64,000 bases of DNA from Mytilus californianus (Eukaryota > Mollusca > Bivalvia > Mytilida > Mytilidae): the NCBI RefSeq assembly GCF_021869535.1, contig NW_026262734.1:81840061-81904060 (forward strand), given 5' to 3'. Position 1 is the first letter of the stretch. Every line of letters begins with the position of its first letter. This document shows, piece after piece, positions 1 through 11,150 of this stretch. The notes below the pieces were generated by a model. That model was not told the origin of the DNA. It saw only the letters and a list, made by a program, of their open reading frames with translations, and searched no databases. The translations under genes and the position numbers were made by a program.

Positions 1-141
1 ATTTTTTTTAAAGATATTGTATTCAGTATAATGATGAATGATATTTTGTTAATTGTCTTTTTTTTCATTTCCTTTGTAAAGATTTTTGAGAACTTGGTGG
101 TAGGTTTGTTTTTATTCTATATAAATTGATTTTCAGAATGC

Positions 142-166
142 TATATATATATATATATATATATAT
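142..166. repeat. (TA)n microsatellite
   Basis: Uninterrupted TA dinucleotide run of about 25 bases. Confidence 0.95.
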
Positions 167-280
167 GATAATTTTTTTATGAAGCTAACCCCTTGACAAA
201 CGTAGCTATTATTGTCCATTGATAAATACTAGTATACATTAAATTCTTGGTCCTGAATCTAACCTTGTACTAATATTTAG

Positions 281-510
281 ATTTTGGATATTGGACCACA
301 TTCTGTATGTGCCTGTCTCAAGTCAGGAGCCCGTGTAGTACAGTGGCTGTCGTTGGTTCTTGTCTGTCATGTTTGTTTTTCGTTAATTGTTTTGTTAAAA
401 GTTAGGCCGTTAGTTTTTCTCAACCGAATTGTTTCATATTTTTCATGTTGGGGCTTTTTATAGCCTACTATATGGTATGGGTTTTTCTCACTGTAGAAGG
501 CTACATTTAA
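281..510 (+). mobile_element. Dispersed SINE-like repeat, family B, diverged copy
   Basis: It carries the shared core CCTGTCTCAAGTCAGGAGCC (311-330). This is followed by the family B body: a TAGTTTTT block, then GAATTGTTTCATA, GGGGCTTTTTATAGCC and TATGGTATGGG. The better-preserved minus-strand copy at 61275-61620 has the same order. It is non-coding and the exact ends are unclear. Confidence 0.65.
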
Positions 511-530
511 TTGCTTATATAAACTTTATT

Positions 531-554
531 GCGTAAACCCCTGAGGGTTTACGC
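531..554. repeat. Perfect hairpin, 10-bp arms
   Basis: GCGTAAACCC (531-540), loop CTGA, then GGGTTTACGC (545-554) form a perfect inverted repeat at the downstream edge of the family B copy. It may be an element terminus; function unknown. Confidence 0.8.
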
Positions 555-948
555 AGTATATATTGGACGATGTCCGTAGTCTTTCGGAACACCGGATGTT
601 ATTCGGAATACATCTGTTCTTTCTATGACCACCTTTCATATACATGCGCAATAGCTTATTAATTGACCTGTTGAATAAGCATTAGCATCTTAAAGTTGCT
701 ATAGAGATATGTTACATATGATGCGAAATTTATTATTATGCAAGCTCCTTTAATAAGCATTTGAATACTTCCTTGCACGCAATTACAAGTAACCCGAATA
801 ATTCAGTCGTTATATTCCGCTGATCTACGAAGGCTACATTAACGACTGAACGTCTTCCTCGATAAAGACCGTCAACCGGAAAATTCACACCGCTATGCAA
901 TACGGGAATTTTTATTTAAGTTGGCAGCTAAAGAAGGAGGAGTTCCGG

Positions 949-1002
949 ATGTTAATTGATGTTAAATGATGTAAACTGATGTTAATTGATGTTAATTAAT
1001 TA
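949..1002. repeat. Short tandem repeat of GATGTTAATT
   Basis: About five imperfect copies of a 10-13-base GATGTTAATT/GATGTTAAAT unit. Confidence 0.75.
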
Positions 1003-1019
1003 TTATCGGATTTGTGTTA

Positions 1020-1190
1020 ATTGAACACACGTGATTGGTAAGACAATTACAAGACAGTTGCGCAGACTCATTATCCTGGTCGCCACCGATTGGCTCTCTC
1101 TCACAGAGAGCAGGCGACGCGGCCAATGATCATAAGGAGTTCAAGCCCTCGTGTGGGAGAAAATCGGACACGGAAAGGGCTTTAATTATT
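1020..1190. promoter_or_regulatory. CCAAT/E-box-rich, locally GC-richer segment
   Basis: Three CCAAT-type motifs (ATTGG near 1033 and 1089, CCAAT near 1122) and a CACGTG E-box near 1027 lie in a stretch with more GC than its surroundings. A 7-bp hairpin (GCTCTCT/AGAGAGC) lies near 1095. This resembles a proximal promoter, but no exon could be attached. The 75-residue reading frame through it matches nothing I know. Confidence 0.2.
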
Positions 1191-1500
1191 CGAGTTAAAT
1201 TACAAGCTGCTAATATTTACCTACATATATGCGTACTTATTTTGATTAGAGTCGAACGTTGAAACCAGCTGTGTTTAGATATGAGATAAGATTTCATGTA
1301 AACAATGCGATTTATATTCGGAACGAGAATCGTTAAAACTAAAATCTATAAAAGAAGTATTACTAGCATTTCATTTAAGATTTTGAGTCTAGGGAAGATG
1401 TACTTGATGTACAAAGCAGGCTAATTCATTTTTTTTTTTATACTGAAATTAAAAAGAAGTCTTTCTTGCACTTTATTAAAATTTTACTTCTAGAATAGAC

Positions 1501-1532
1501 CAAGGACGTATATAATCTATTATACGTCCTTG
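1501..1532. repeat. Hairpin, 12-bp arms
   Basis: CAAGGACGTATA (1501-1512) pairs perfectly with TATACGTCCTTG (1521-1532) around an 8-base loop. Confidence 0.85.
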
Positions 1533-1676
1533 AATGGATGTAAAAAACGAGGATTCTTCGAAAAAAATATCGTTTATTAAAAATAACGTTTAAATTAATT
1601 ATGAAAGTACATTGCAAATTGAAATACAGTTATTTTCTTTGTTTAAATATTGCAACATTATTTCCTTTTTAAAAAA

Positions 1677-1700
1677 CAAGGAGGTCATATAACCTCCTTG
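1677..1700. repeat. Hairpin, 9-bp arms
   Basis: CAAGGAGGT (1677-1685) pairs with ACCTCCTTG (1692-1700). The outer CAAGGA/CCTTG bases match those of the hairpin 165 bases upstream. Confidence 0.85.
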
Positions 1701-2057
1701 ATTAAAATAACAAATCAGATTGTTATAGGTATATCTGGATCCTTTTTCGTTATTAGAATGTGAATAAATAGACATTGAATATGAAAAAAAAAAATAAAAC
1801 TGAAATCTAAATCTAAAATATATTTTTAAAAAAATACATTTGACTATGCAGATGAAAGAAATAATACTTCAAGCAATGAAATAACGAATTAAATGTGCCG
1901 CTTTTATTACGATCGATAACCTTAAAATTAATCATGCATGTAATTTCAGCAGACTTAACAGGGTCAGCGATGAGATATCAAATGTCTTTTTATAGACACC
2001 GAGTGATGACAGATGCAGGCAGAGATAAGAAAAAATAATTTCTATTTATAGTTATCT

Positions 2058-3165
2058 GGGCCAGGGAACAGATTATCATTAAAAAGAATGGCGAACGTAG
2101 ATACAAGTATCTTGTCTTGGGGAGGGATAAATCCTACTTTGAAAAGAATCACTCTGATTCAAACAAAAAATTCTCTGAAACTGACATTATCAAGATGCTT
2201 GATTTCTTGATTGACAACATATTTTTTATGTTTGGAGGACGTGTTTTTCAACAGACTGTCGGAATTCCAATGGGAACCAATTGTGCCCCTCTTCTTGACG
2301 ACTTGTTTCTTTATTATTATGAGGCTGACTTCATACTTCTTAGGAAGAGAGATAAGAAGTTAGCAATATCCTTTAACTCTACGTTCCGCTATATAGATGA
2401 TGTTCTCTCACTAAATAATACAAAATTTGGTGACTATGTTGAACGAATCTATCCCATCGAACTAGAGATAAAGGATACTACAGATACAGTTAAGTCTGCC
2501 TCATATCTTGACTTACATCTAGAAATTGACAATGAGGGTCGGTTGAAAACAAAACTTTACGACAAAAGAGATGATTTCAGCTTCCCAATTGTGAACTTTC
2601 CATTTCTATGTAGCAACATTCCAGCAGCGCCTGCATACGGAGTATATATCTCCCAATTGATACGATATTCCCGGGCTTGTGTTTCCTATCATGATTTCCT
2701 TGATAGAGGATTGCTGCTCACAAGGAAGCTATTAAACCAAGAGTTCCAAATGGTGAAGTTGAAGTCATCCCTTCGTAAATTTTACGGACGCCATCACGAG
2801 TTGGTTGACCGTTATGGAATAACCGTTTCACAGATGATATCGGATATGTTCCTTATGTCGTAACTACTATACCCTTCCCTTTTCACAAATGTGACTTACC
2901 GAATAAGACTATTTACCGGATTTGTAATAACATAAGCAACACGACGGGTGCCACATGTGGAGCAGGATCTGCTTACCCTTCCGGAGCACCTGAGATCACC
3001 CCCAGTTTTTGGTGGGGTTCGTGTTGCTTAGTCTTTAGTTTTCTATGTTGTGTCATCTGTACTATTATTTGTCTGTTTGTCTTTTTATTTTTGGCCATGG
3101 CGTTGTCAGTTTGTTTTCGATCTATGAGTTTGACTGTCCCTCTGGTATCTTTCGTCCCTCTTTTT
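2058..3165 (+). mobile_element. 5'-truncated Penelope-like retroelement with 6-bp target duplication
   Basis: The segment carries the RT C-terminal half and a non-coding tail that recurs at 42265-42637. The hexamer TTATCT flanks it at 2052-2057 and 3166-3171, which fits a target-site duplication and fixes the borders. The tail contains the landmark TTTTTGGTGGGGTTCGTG near 3005 and CCATGGCGTTGTCAG near 3095. 5' truncation with a short variable duplication is usual for RT-primed insertion. Confidence 0.75.
2066..2863 (+). pseudogene. Penelope-like reverse transcriptase, C-terminal part
   Basis: The open frame encodes about 265 residues if read upstream of the first plausible start (from about 2066). 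Visible landmarks in order: an RRYKYLVLG stretch, the palm motif GIPMGTNCAP, the catalytic YIDDVLSLNN box (two Asp), and the conserved ISQLIRYSRA and FYGRHHELVDRYG stretches. This RT type accompanies Penelope-like elements with IPMGTNCAP motifs in many invertebrates. Fingers, N-terminal endonuclease and start region are absent, so it cannot be autonomous. It aligns with the RT in the 30-32.6-kb copy (VFQQTVGIPMGTNC against IFQQTVGIPMGTNC) but has no stop codon, so it is younger or better preserved. The frame ends at 2861-2863. Confidence 0.85.
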
Positions 3166-3171
3166 TTATCT

Positions 3172-4095
3172 AACCTGTAGTAATTAAGGCTCTTCAAAAT
3201 GTTCGTCAAAATTAAAAAAAACAATCATTATTTCTTGAAAACGATCAGATGATGAATTTTCGGTTTTAATATATTAAATACGAAAATGTAAAATAGTGCA
3301 AGGAGATTTTGAAAGACGACAGGATAATTGATACTTAGGTTTTATGCATGTAAAATAGTTTTTAGGAAATTTTGAAGTTTGTTTTATTTGTGTTATATTT
3401 TTATAATTTTGACCACAAGTAGCAGAGCTTTGTGTGACCATTGTGATAATGTACCGATGTAAACGCGTTATCAAATTAATTAAAAGTCCTGGTCAACTGT
3501 TCTCATAACTGTGTAAACTAAACTTTCTCTGATGTCTTATTTAACAGCTACGGTGTATGAGTTGTAAGTGTTTCTTTGTGATGTTAAAGTTGCGTTGCAA
3601 AAACAAATCGGTTGTTGTACTAATTAATTAGATTACAAGACAGTAAGTGAGTATAAAATTATTTATAATTGATACTGAGAAAATCTTAATTATATAGAGC
3701 GACGCCTGTTGTTACCATATGTTGACATAATGGCTACATTGAAAGTCCATGCAGGTGGAGTGAGATGTAGACTTTACGAATGAGACAATAGCCTATTCAA
3801 ATGAATTTTTAGTAATCTAATTTGGAAAAAATAGAAAGACAATATAAATACTAAAACAAAATCATAGAAAGATCTTGCGAGGTTAATGATTTTTTTTCTT
3901 ATTATAATTACGTTTTTAAATGTTTTTTTTTTTAGTCGTTAAATACTTTAGGATACCTTACATATGTCATGCTCTCGTATAAAACTAGTGCAATTGAAAG
4001 AAAAAATCGTCACAAGTGAAATGCAGATCGGAGCAAATGCAAAACGCCGGTTTAAGATAAATTAACTAAGAGATTTACCCCTTACTATATAAATA
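3172..4095. other. No gene seen
   Basis: AT-rich sequence with no coding signal I can defend. Confidence 0.5.
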
Positions 4096-4105
4096 AAATC
4101 TGCTA

Positions 4106-4174
4106 TTTGTTCTGCCTTTCTTAATACATTTGTCCTGCCTTTCTAAATACATTTGTCCTGCCTTTCTTAATACA
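4106..4174. repeat. Three tandem copies of a 23-bp unit
   Basis: Unit TTTGTCCTGCCTTTCT followed by an AATACA end, three copies starting at 4106, 4129 and 4152 with single substitutions. Confidence 0.9.
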
Positions 4175-4499
4175 ATAATCTGAAATCCTTTTTTAATTCA
4201 TCAAATGGTTGCTCGCAACAATAAAAATCTTTTTCTCCCTACCGTACCCAGAGGAGGGACGACATCTCCCACTTACTGTATTTTTAAATCCATAAATAAT
4301 CTATCAAAAGGTAGCTCGCCAAAAAAAATTCTTCCTTTTGTTTTCCTTAAATAATTTTTCTTAAACCTTTTAATCTATCAAATAGTCGCTTATAGCAGTA
4401 ACAAGGATTTTTATTTTTTATGATTTCAAGCTTAGGTTCCATTTCAATATTTAGATTATTCTAATGGATTTGTCAAATGTCAGAGGGAATATCTGTTTT

Positions 4500-4765
4500 A
4501 AATGTGGTAGGAATACCAATGAGACAACTCTCCATCAAGACACAGTGTAGTCAAAGTAAGCAATTATAGGTTATAATACAGCCTTCAACACAAAGGCTTG
4601 GCTCACATTGAACTGCATCCTACTAGGGGTCCCAAGACACTGTTATAAAAGAATTCAAACAGGAAAAATCAAATCTAATTTAACTTCAAACCAGAAACAA
4701 AAAGCAAATATGAACTGCACCAAAAAAAAACCACTAAACAACATGCTTCTGACTTGGGACATGTG
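4500..4765 (-). mobile_element. Diverged family B repeat, minus orientation
   Basis: It starts with the family B terminal signature (a CCAATGAGACAACTC block near 4515), contains ACAGCCTTCAACACAAAGGC, and ends with the inverted core GCTTCTGACTTGGGACATGT (4745-4764). Order and strand match the copy at 61275-61620. Confidence 0.55.
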
Positions 4766-5654
4766 CTTATGAATACACCTGTTTTAAAAGAATTTAAATA
4801 CATACCATAAGACAGTAGTGTAACTTTACTATGTAAAAGACACCCTTTAAAAGTTAATGAAAAAACGTGTTCAAATAAAAAAAGGAACACCTTACAACAG
4901 TTCATAAATGTGGCCTTTAAACAAACTAATGTTTAGATATGGGTATTCAGTGATAATTTCAGGTTTGATTATGTTAGTTGTTTTGTTGTTTTCAATTTAG
5001 TTTGTTTATTTATAAGTACAAGGTGTAAGCTGTTTTGTCTAGGCTGTAAATAGCTTTCTTAATGAATTGGTTTTGGTCATCAAGGTGAAGAGAATACAGT
5101 GCAATTCATATTATATATATTTACAATAAAACTTGCAGGCCTTTTTTCATGACCCACAATTTAAAATATAAGAAAACATCAAAATAAAAAGGGACATTCA
5201 AAAAATATCTTCAAATCGAGTTAACGGTTTTAAAAAGTTTTTGTTTTTAACAAAAGAGGTTTGTCATCTAAAAGTTTTAAGAGCACAAAGCACACAACTT
5301 AAAATTGCCAATGCTTACTACCCTAAGCATCACAAAAACCTTGCAGAGCAGGTGTAAGGATCTTAATAATGAACAATATCAAGCCATTGTTCAAATAACC
5401 ATGAACATATCTCAAATTCCAATAAAAACAGCTATTAAGTTTCACGTATTGCATTTCTTTTTTTAAGCACAAATAATCATTAATTGATTAAATTTCTTCA
5501 CATTTGTATTTGAACATAAGCCTAGAAACTAACTCTTATCTAAAAAAAACCCAATTATCTAATATTTAATGCCAAACAAGCATTTGGGTTTAAGATTGCA
5601 TTTCTTCTTTTAAAGAAAGCAACTTGTTTGAACCTTGGTGGATAGTTGTCTCAT
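4766..5654. other. No gene seen
   Basis: AT-rich sequence. Short open frames here have no domain features. Confidence 0.45.
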
Positions 5655-7050
5655 TGGCAATTATATCAAATCAAATCAAATCAAATATTTATTATTCCAA
5701 TCAGGGTCCCACAGGGAGCATTTACAATATTATGATAATATAAGCAACAAACATGAGACGTTGCACAGTATATAACGTGACAGATATTATAATAGACAAA
5801 TGAAAATCCCCCCAAAATACATTAATAGTACTCTTGAGTATTTTTTTCCCTTCCTTCCTTATTACTATTATTATTTCTATGTTCAGCAGTGCACAAGTAC
5901 AAAATTTAAATAAAATAAAAAGAAAAAATTAAAGAAAAAAAATAATAATAAAGTTTGAACATACTTAAATTATTATGTATAAAGATGGAAAATGTGTTCA
6001 TCTGCAGGAGACACCAAGGGACGGTGCTCTTGGATATACTGTTGATTGAGATAGGCAATAACATCAATCCTCCCCGTATCAGAAGCAGATGGACAAAATA
6101 AATAGAGTTAAAGAATCCAGTCAATTAACAAATAATTTTTTAAATAACAACAATTGCTAATTATGCGAAACATGTCATATAAATCTGCTATTTGCAGTGT
6201 TTAACCAGGAATATACACAACTCTTTTAATACAGTCGAGTTCTCACAAGACAGCAGCCATAGCAATTTCTCTTTGAATTCAAGTTAATGAAATTGGGACT
6301 AGGTTCCGACAATAATGTAATATAAATGGTGTCTGTCTTCGTTATATTTTGTGCAATTAAAGAGAAAATGAACTTCATCTTCAATATTACCAGAGTAACA
6401 CTGCTGGCCTAGTCTAATGTGTGGAGGAGTACCCTGGTATCGTCCTATTTCAATCTGCAAATGGTGAGATGACACCCTAAATTTTGTTAATGATCTCCTA
6501 AGCTCAAAATTGTTCATGATATTTAGATACTTTTCGAAACCATAATTATTCTTAAATTTTACATAATTGGGGAGCTTCCCTTCTGAATTCTTGGTCAGTT
6601 GATCCTTCCAAATTTTTATACACGTCTGTTTCAATATTTTCCTTATGGTATTTTTTGAAATATTTTCCCCATCATTAAGGTTTGCAAACCCAGGAAGAGT
6701 TTTTAAAATGTGTTGGAGAGAGCCATACCATGACGATTTATGCTGAGAGACTAAATTTTTTGAATGCTGGTTTGCATCTTGTAATAAAGGAAATGAGTCT
6801 CAATTTTCTAGTCTAAGCCAATAATTCAAAATAGATTTGACTAAGTCAAAGTACAGTGGAAACCGACCAAGTTCAGATAAGGCTTCAAAATTTGTGTGTG
6901 TTTTTTTTTTGGTGCACACCCAGAATAAATTTATAAAATTTAATGTGTAGCATTTCACAAGTTAAATTCGAATAAACTTTATCTAATGTTAACTGGTTTC
7001 TAAATTTTGCTAACAAGGGATTAAATGAGCTCCAAAATTCAATTCCTCAT
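5655..7050 (-). mobile_element. 5'-truncated non-LTR retrotransposon (LINE) with 3' UTR and (ATTTG)n tail
   Basis: On the minus strand, a LINE C-terminal coding part (about 7050 to 6290) is followed by roughly 600 bases of 3' UTR. It ends with a CTCCCTGTGGGACCCTGATT block, an AATAAT/AATAAA-like signal and a short (ATTTG)n run at about 5664-5690. A simple-repeat 3' tail without poly(A) is typical of several LINE clades. The RT catalytic core lies upstream of the truncation and is missing. Confidence 0.7.
6299..6990 (-). pseudogene. LINE ORF2 C-terminal region with zinc-knuckle-like (zf-RVT type) end
   Basis: The minus-strand translation reads, with frame changes and at least one stop, a KFYKFILGV stretch, ELGRFPL, an LNYWLRLEN stretch, then KFRVSSHHLQIEIGRY. 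A Cys/His segment with QQCYSG, EDEVHFLFNC and KYNEDR follows. That order is what I know from the C-terminal end of mollusc LINE polyproteins. The longest intact frame is 111 residues (6299-6634); the upstream part is frameshifted. Confidence 0.75.
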
Positions 7051-7059
7051 ACCTCATTG

Positions 7060-7290
7060 CCTCTTTTTTTTTTTTTTTTTATAAAAGTCCAATTTCAAAT
7101 ATTTCAGGTCTTTGACCACATTTATTCTGTGTCAAATATTGAATCAAAATTCAAATTCAGAGCTGTATCAAGCTTGAATTTAGTGTCCACACTTGTCTCA
7201 AACATTCCTGGTTCGACATCTGCGGTCGTATCATTCTGCGCCCCGCTGAGCATTTTATTTATATTTGCAATTCATTTGGATATGTAATTT
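7060..7290 (+). repeat. Dispersed repeat tail (family E)
   Basis: After a long T run, the sequence with AGCTGTATCAAGCTTGAATT, GGTTCGACATCTGCGGTCGT and GCGCCCCGCTGAGCAT resembles a bivalve interspersed repeat tail I recall. There is no second copy in this window to confirm it. Confidence 0.35.
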
Positions 7291-7294
7291 AACT

Positions 7295-7480
7295 GCAAAA
7301 CCACCAAGGGACGGCGGTGCATATATATTTGTTTAGGGGCCAGCTGAAGGACGCCTCCGGGTGCGGGAATTTCTCGCTGCATTGAAGACCTGTTGGTGGC
7401 CTTCTGCTGTTGTCTGTTCTGTGGTCGGGTTGTTGTCTCTTTGACACATTCCCCATTTCCATTCTCAATTTTAGTATTTA
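7295..7480 (+). mobile_element. Family A repeat, 3' part
   Basis: Landmarks in order: AGGGGCCAGCTGAAGGACGC, CTCCGGGTGCGGGA, TTCTCGCTGCATTGAAGACC, GTCGGGTTGTTGTCTCTTTG and CATTTCCATTCTCAATTTTA. The same chain recurs at 9293-9495, 16617-17443, 18500-18848, 20605-20925 and 39302-39645. Confidence 0.85.
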
Positions 7481-7619
7481 TAGTTTGATTAAAATACCTC
7501 GTACCCGATGAAGTGGGGTTAATTTACATTGTAATTTTAATCCAGGCGGCACCTAGGGAACATGTCATGCACAATTTACTTTTAAAAAGAACACTGAAGA
7601 AAAAAGTGCTTTAAAAAGC

Positions 7620-8440
7620 TAATACGTGCAGAATGTCGTCGTCGTCCGTTAACTTTTACAAAAAATCTTCTCCTCTAAAACTACTTGGCCAAATTTAAAC
7701 TAACTTGACTACAATGTGTCCAATGAACCGGCCTGCAAACCAACATGGCCGCCACGGCTAGAATAGAACATAGGGTAAAAATGCAAGTTTTTTTCCTATG
7801 TTTTGACATGAGCAAAAATTCAGAATGTTGAGCTCTAATGTCCATACATGTCAAAATTGTCAGACGTCTTTTAAAGGAGTTATTGCCCTTAAATGACAAA
7901 TTTTACTATATTTTTTTTTCATTTTTGCCTATTATCTTAAAAACTATTATAGATATACAGAAAAACATTAAAATGCAAAAATGATAAGCATGACAAGTTC
8001 TACAAATAAGTTCAATTGTCGAAATCGTCAGCCGACTCCTTATTAGAGTTATTGCCCTTGGATGACTACTTTTACGATTTGTTTTTTTGCGTTTTTCTTA
8101 AAAATTATAAAAGATAGAAAGAAACTTTAGCAAGCAAAAATGATCAGCAACACACGATTTACAATTAAAACGATATTGGGGAAATCGTCCGACGTCTCCT
8201 TGCCCTTAAAACGATTTTTATCATGCTTTGCTTTACATGATAAAAATTAGAATAGATAAATAGAAACTTTAAATCACAAAAATGACCGATATGGCAAGAT
8301 CTAATAACAAGTCACTTGCATACCCTCTTTTGTGTTTTGAGCAAAAACTAGAGAAGATAGAGAGAAACTTAGCAGACCAAATGATCAGCAATACAAGATC
8401 AACAACAAAACAGAGATGTTTTTCATGCATTCTATTCTCG
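7620..8440. repeat. Degenerate tandem repeat, period about 160-170 bp
   Basis: Successive copies begin near 7858 (GTCAGACGTC), 8027 (GTCAGCCGAC) and 8187 (GTCCGACGTC). Each contains a TTATTGCCCTT block, a T-rich segment and a GCAAAAATGATNAGCA-like block. Such core-repeat arrays resemble those of bivalve pearl/Helitron-like non-autonomous elements; that link is inference. Confidence 0.6.
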
Positions 8441-8527
8441 TCTTCTATGTATGTATGTCCTTTGTTGAATATGCACAAAGACCAAGGTGAGCGACACCGA
8501 CTTTGAAGAGCCTCTATTAAAAAGTAT

Positions 8528-9190
8528 ATCAATCGTTAACTAAATTATAAGTACACGTATCGCAACCCAATGTATGTTCTCTAAGGTTCTAACAGTTCAA
8601 TGGGTAGTTCTTAAACAAATTACAAAACTATAAACGCCTAAAGAGTCTGCAGATAGTCCAAACAAGAAAATTTTGGAAAGATTTTGGCAACGTTTAAGTA
8701 TTTATCGTGAAACTAAATAAACAAAAATAGAATATTTAACCAAACCACAACTCTATAAAATTGATATAAACATAGTGAAGCTATAATATGTATTGTCTTT
8801 CGGATACAAATTAGTTCATTTTGGTTAGCGTCGCCTGCCGATGTAAAAGTAAAAAACATTTACTGATTACCCCTTGATTTATTTCCAACCAGGGCCATTT
8901 ACAAAAAGTCTATCAATCTTAAAGTTTACTTAGATTCATAGTACCTCATCCCAAAGTGTACACTCTTTAGAGTTTTACAATATGATCACCAACTTATAAA
9001 CGCCTAAAGATAGTTCAAAATCGCGATTTTTGCAAATTTTTGCTTTTTAGTATTTATTCCTAAAACGGATAAGAAGGTCATCATAAACCAAAACAAAAAT
9101 TGTGTTAGAAGCAAAGCTATTTATTGTCCTTTGGACATTAATTAATTTTGCCTATCGACGGCCTTCGATGCAAAATTTGACAAAAACATG
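8528..9190. repeat. Two degenerate copies of a ~330-bp sequence
   Basis: Copy 1 (about 8528-8870) and copy 2 (about 8905-9190) share CTATAAACGCCTAAAG / CTTATAAACGCCTAAAG, TAGTATTTATxxxTAAA and TATTGTCTTTCGGATAC / TATTGTCCTTTGGACAT in the same order. They are strongly diverged, so the duplication is old. Confidence 0.6.
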
Positions 9191-9292
9191 TAAAAGCAAA
9201 TTTGTATCTTCAACAGCATGCATGCATGTAACATGTAATGCTGAATCGCATTTTTGAGTTTATTGGAAATTTATGTATAAAATTGTTAAAAT

Positions 9293-9495
9293 AAAATTGA
9301 GAATTGAAATTGGGAATGTGTCAAAGAGACAACAATCCGACCAAGTCCGCTAATGGGTTTTCAACACAGCGAGAAAATCCCGCACCCGGAGGCGGGCTTC
9401 AGCTGGCACATACTAGTAAACAAAAATGTGTACTAGTTCAGTGAAAATGGGCATCACACTAACTCCGAAACATATAAACGAACTAAAATTACAAA
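9293..9495 (-). mobile_element. Family A repeat, minus orientation
   Basis: It shows GAGAATTGAAATTGGGAATG, GTCAAAGAGACAACAATCCG, CGAGAAAATCCCGCACCCGG and GGCGGGCTTCAGCTGGC in the inverted family A order, extending through the AGTGAAAATGGGCATCACAC block. Confidence 0.85.
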
Positions 9496-10394
9496 AAAGA
9501 TATTTTAAATATATAATTTAAACTTTTTAATATAACATTTCAAGTATGATAAAGGTATGAAAAACACATTTTGGGCCCTGTGAGTGAAAAAAAATTATTG
9601 AGAACTAGGCTCTAACCTTTGGCAATTTTGTATTACAATGCCTTCAACAGAAACATATAACACTGAATAGTATTTTGATTTCAGGCGAATATGTAAAACA
9701 TTGTTACAATATATAACGTCATCTTCAATTTTCAATGTGCAGACCAATTTTAGATTTTGACCCTATTAGTGAAAGTCCAGGGAAAATTGGCCTCGTCACT
9801 TTTTTTTAAAATAATCTAAATAACGTATACATATTACCGTCTTGAATGTTCGTGTAATATGTCTAATATTGGCTGATTGGCCTCAGTCATCATGCAATTC
9901 TAATAATCTTAGCTAAACAACCTTTTAAACTTAAAAGTAAAGATCATGCATCCTTAATGGTTCAGATTGACGAAATCTTTTCCATTCGTCGACATTATCT
10001 CCAATTTAAAAAATACTATTGATCTGATAACCGCTGTGGATAGGCTAGTTTTATTATCAGATAAGTAGTAACCTCCCTTGTTAATGTGATGTTGTAATCA
10101 ATCGTATTTTTACCATCTTTATATAATATTTCATTGTATTATTTAAATTTGTGATTCATTTAATATTTAAATATAATAATTTTATATTTTATTTTAGATA
10201 AAAACAAGGAAATTTGAAAGTCTTTGATTCATTAATTACCTTTGTTCAAATCATAAGTCAGGCGGTCTATTCTGTCTACATTAAATAGTATATACACCGG
10301 CATATCATTGGCTAATCAAAAAGGATAGGAAAACATTGTATAACGGAAAACGAGAATTAAATAGAGCAAAATGCAGAAATTGAATGCAAATGTC
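9496..10394. other. No gene seen
   Basis: AT-rich, no credible coding or repeat structure recognised. Confidence 0.45.
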
Positions 10395-10640
10395 GATTCT
10401 TTTCTTGTTTAGAGAAATCGAAAAACGAAAAACAAAAACACTTTTGATATTCATTTAGGTTTTTTGAAAATTCAAAAACGAAAAATGAAAACACTTCCGT
10501 TTTCCGTTTTGGTTTTCGAGAAATCAAAAATGAAAAACGAAAACACTTTTGTTTTTCATTTTGGTTTTTAAGAAATCAAAAACGAAAAATGAAAACACTT
10601 TCGTTTTTTGTTTTTTGTTTTTGATATTTCAAAACGAAAA
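10395..10640. repeat. Minisatellite of hairpin units (AAAAACGAAAA/TTTTCGTTTT)
   Basis: About three and a half copies of a ~70-bp unit. Each has an A-rich half (GAAATCAAAAACGAAAAATG), the pivot AAAACACTTTCGTTTT and a complementary T-rich half, so every unit can fold on itself. Confidence 0.85.
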
Positions 10641-10959
10641 ACGAATGGACGCAAATATACACGGACCCTTCATGCATACAAACAAACATCTATGATAACG
10701 TTTTGTACGCGCAGAAGTAGTTTTACGACCTATTTCATTTCACTTCATATTCTCACAACCACAAAGAAAATACAGTTACGACAAATTGCCGATAAACAGA
10801 ATAATGGCATTTTATTTTTTGTTACTGACTTCATCAGCTCGAATATCAGCTCGCCCTAGAGGACTCGCTTGATATTCTTGCTGATAAAGTCAATATCAAA
10901 AACAAAAATGCAATTATTCTATATATATCAAACCAGCGCTGGTAAATAAATATATCTTT

Positions 10960-11150
10960 TTATAAATTGTGTACCTCCGAAGCGCTTTCCTGGATTAACC
11001 TTCATCAGGAACGTTCAAACCTAACATTGGCAGGATTGATAAATACCAGTATATGTGAATAGCTTTATGACAAAAACGGAACTAACAAGAATAGCCTAAT
11101 TCATCTAAGGTCAACTTTGCATTAGTAAATTAGAACTTTACAGTTTCTTT
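10960..11150 (-). repeat. Dispersed repeat, family F
   Basis: Contains CTCCGAAGCGCTTTCCTGGA, TTAACCTTCATCAGGAACG and CTAAGGTCAACTTTGC. A diverged relative with the same blocks lies at 45420-45770, and the inverted short motif appears near 25890-25935. Confidence 0.55.

Noticed and set aside
1035-1262. 75-residue frame in the GC-richer segment
   Set aside because: No homology or splice context; the segment is better described as promoter-like.
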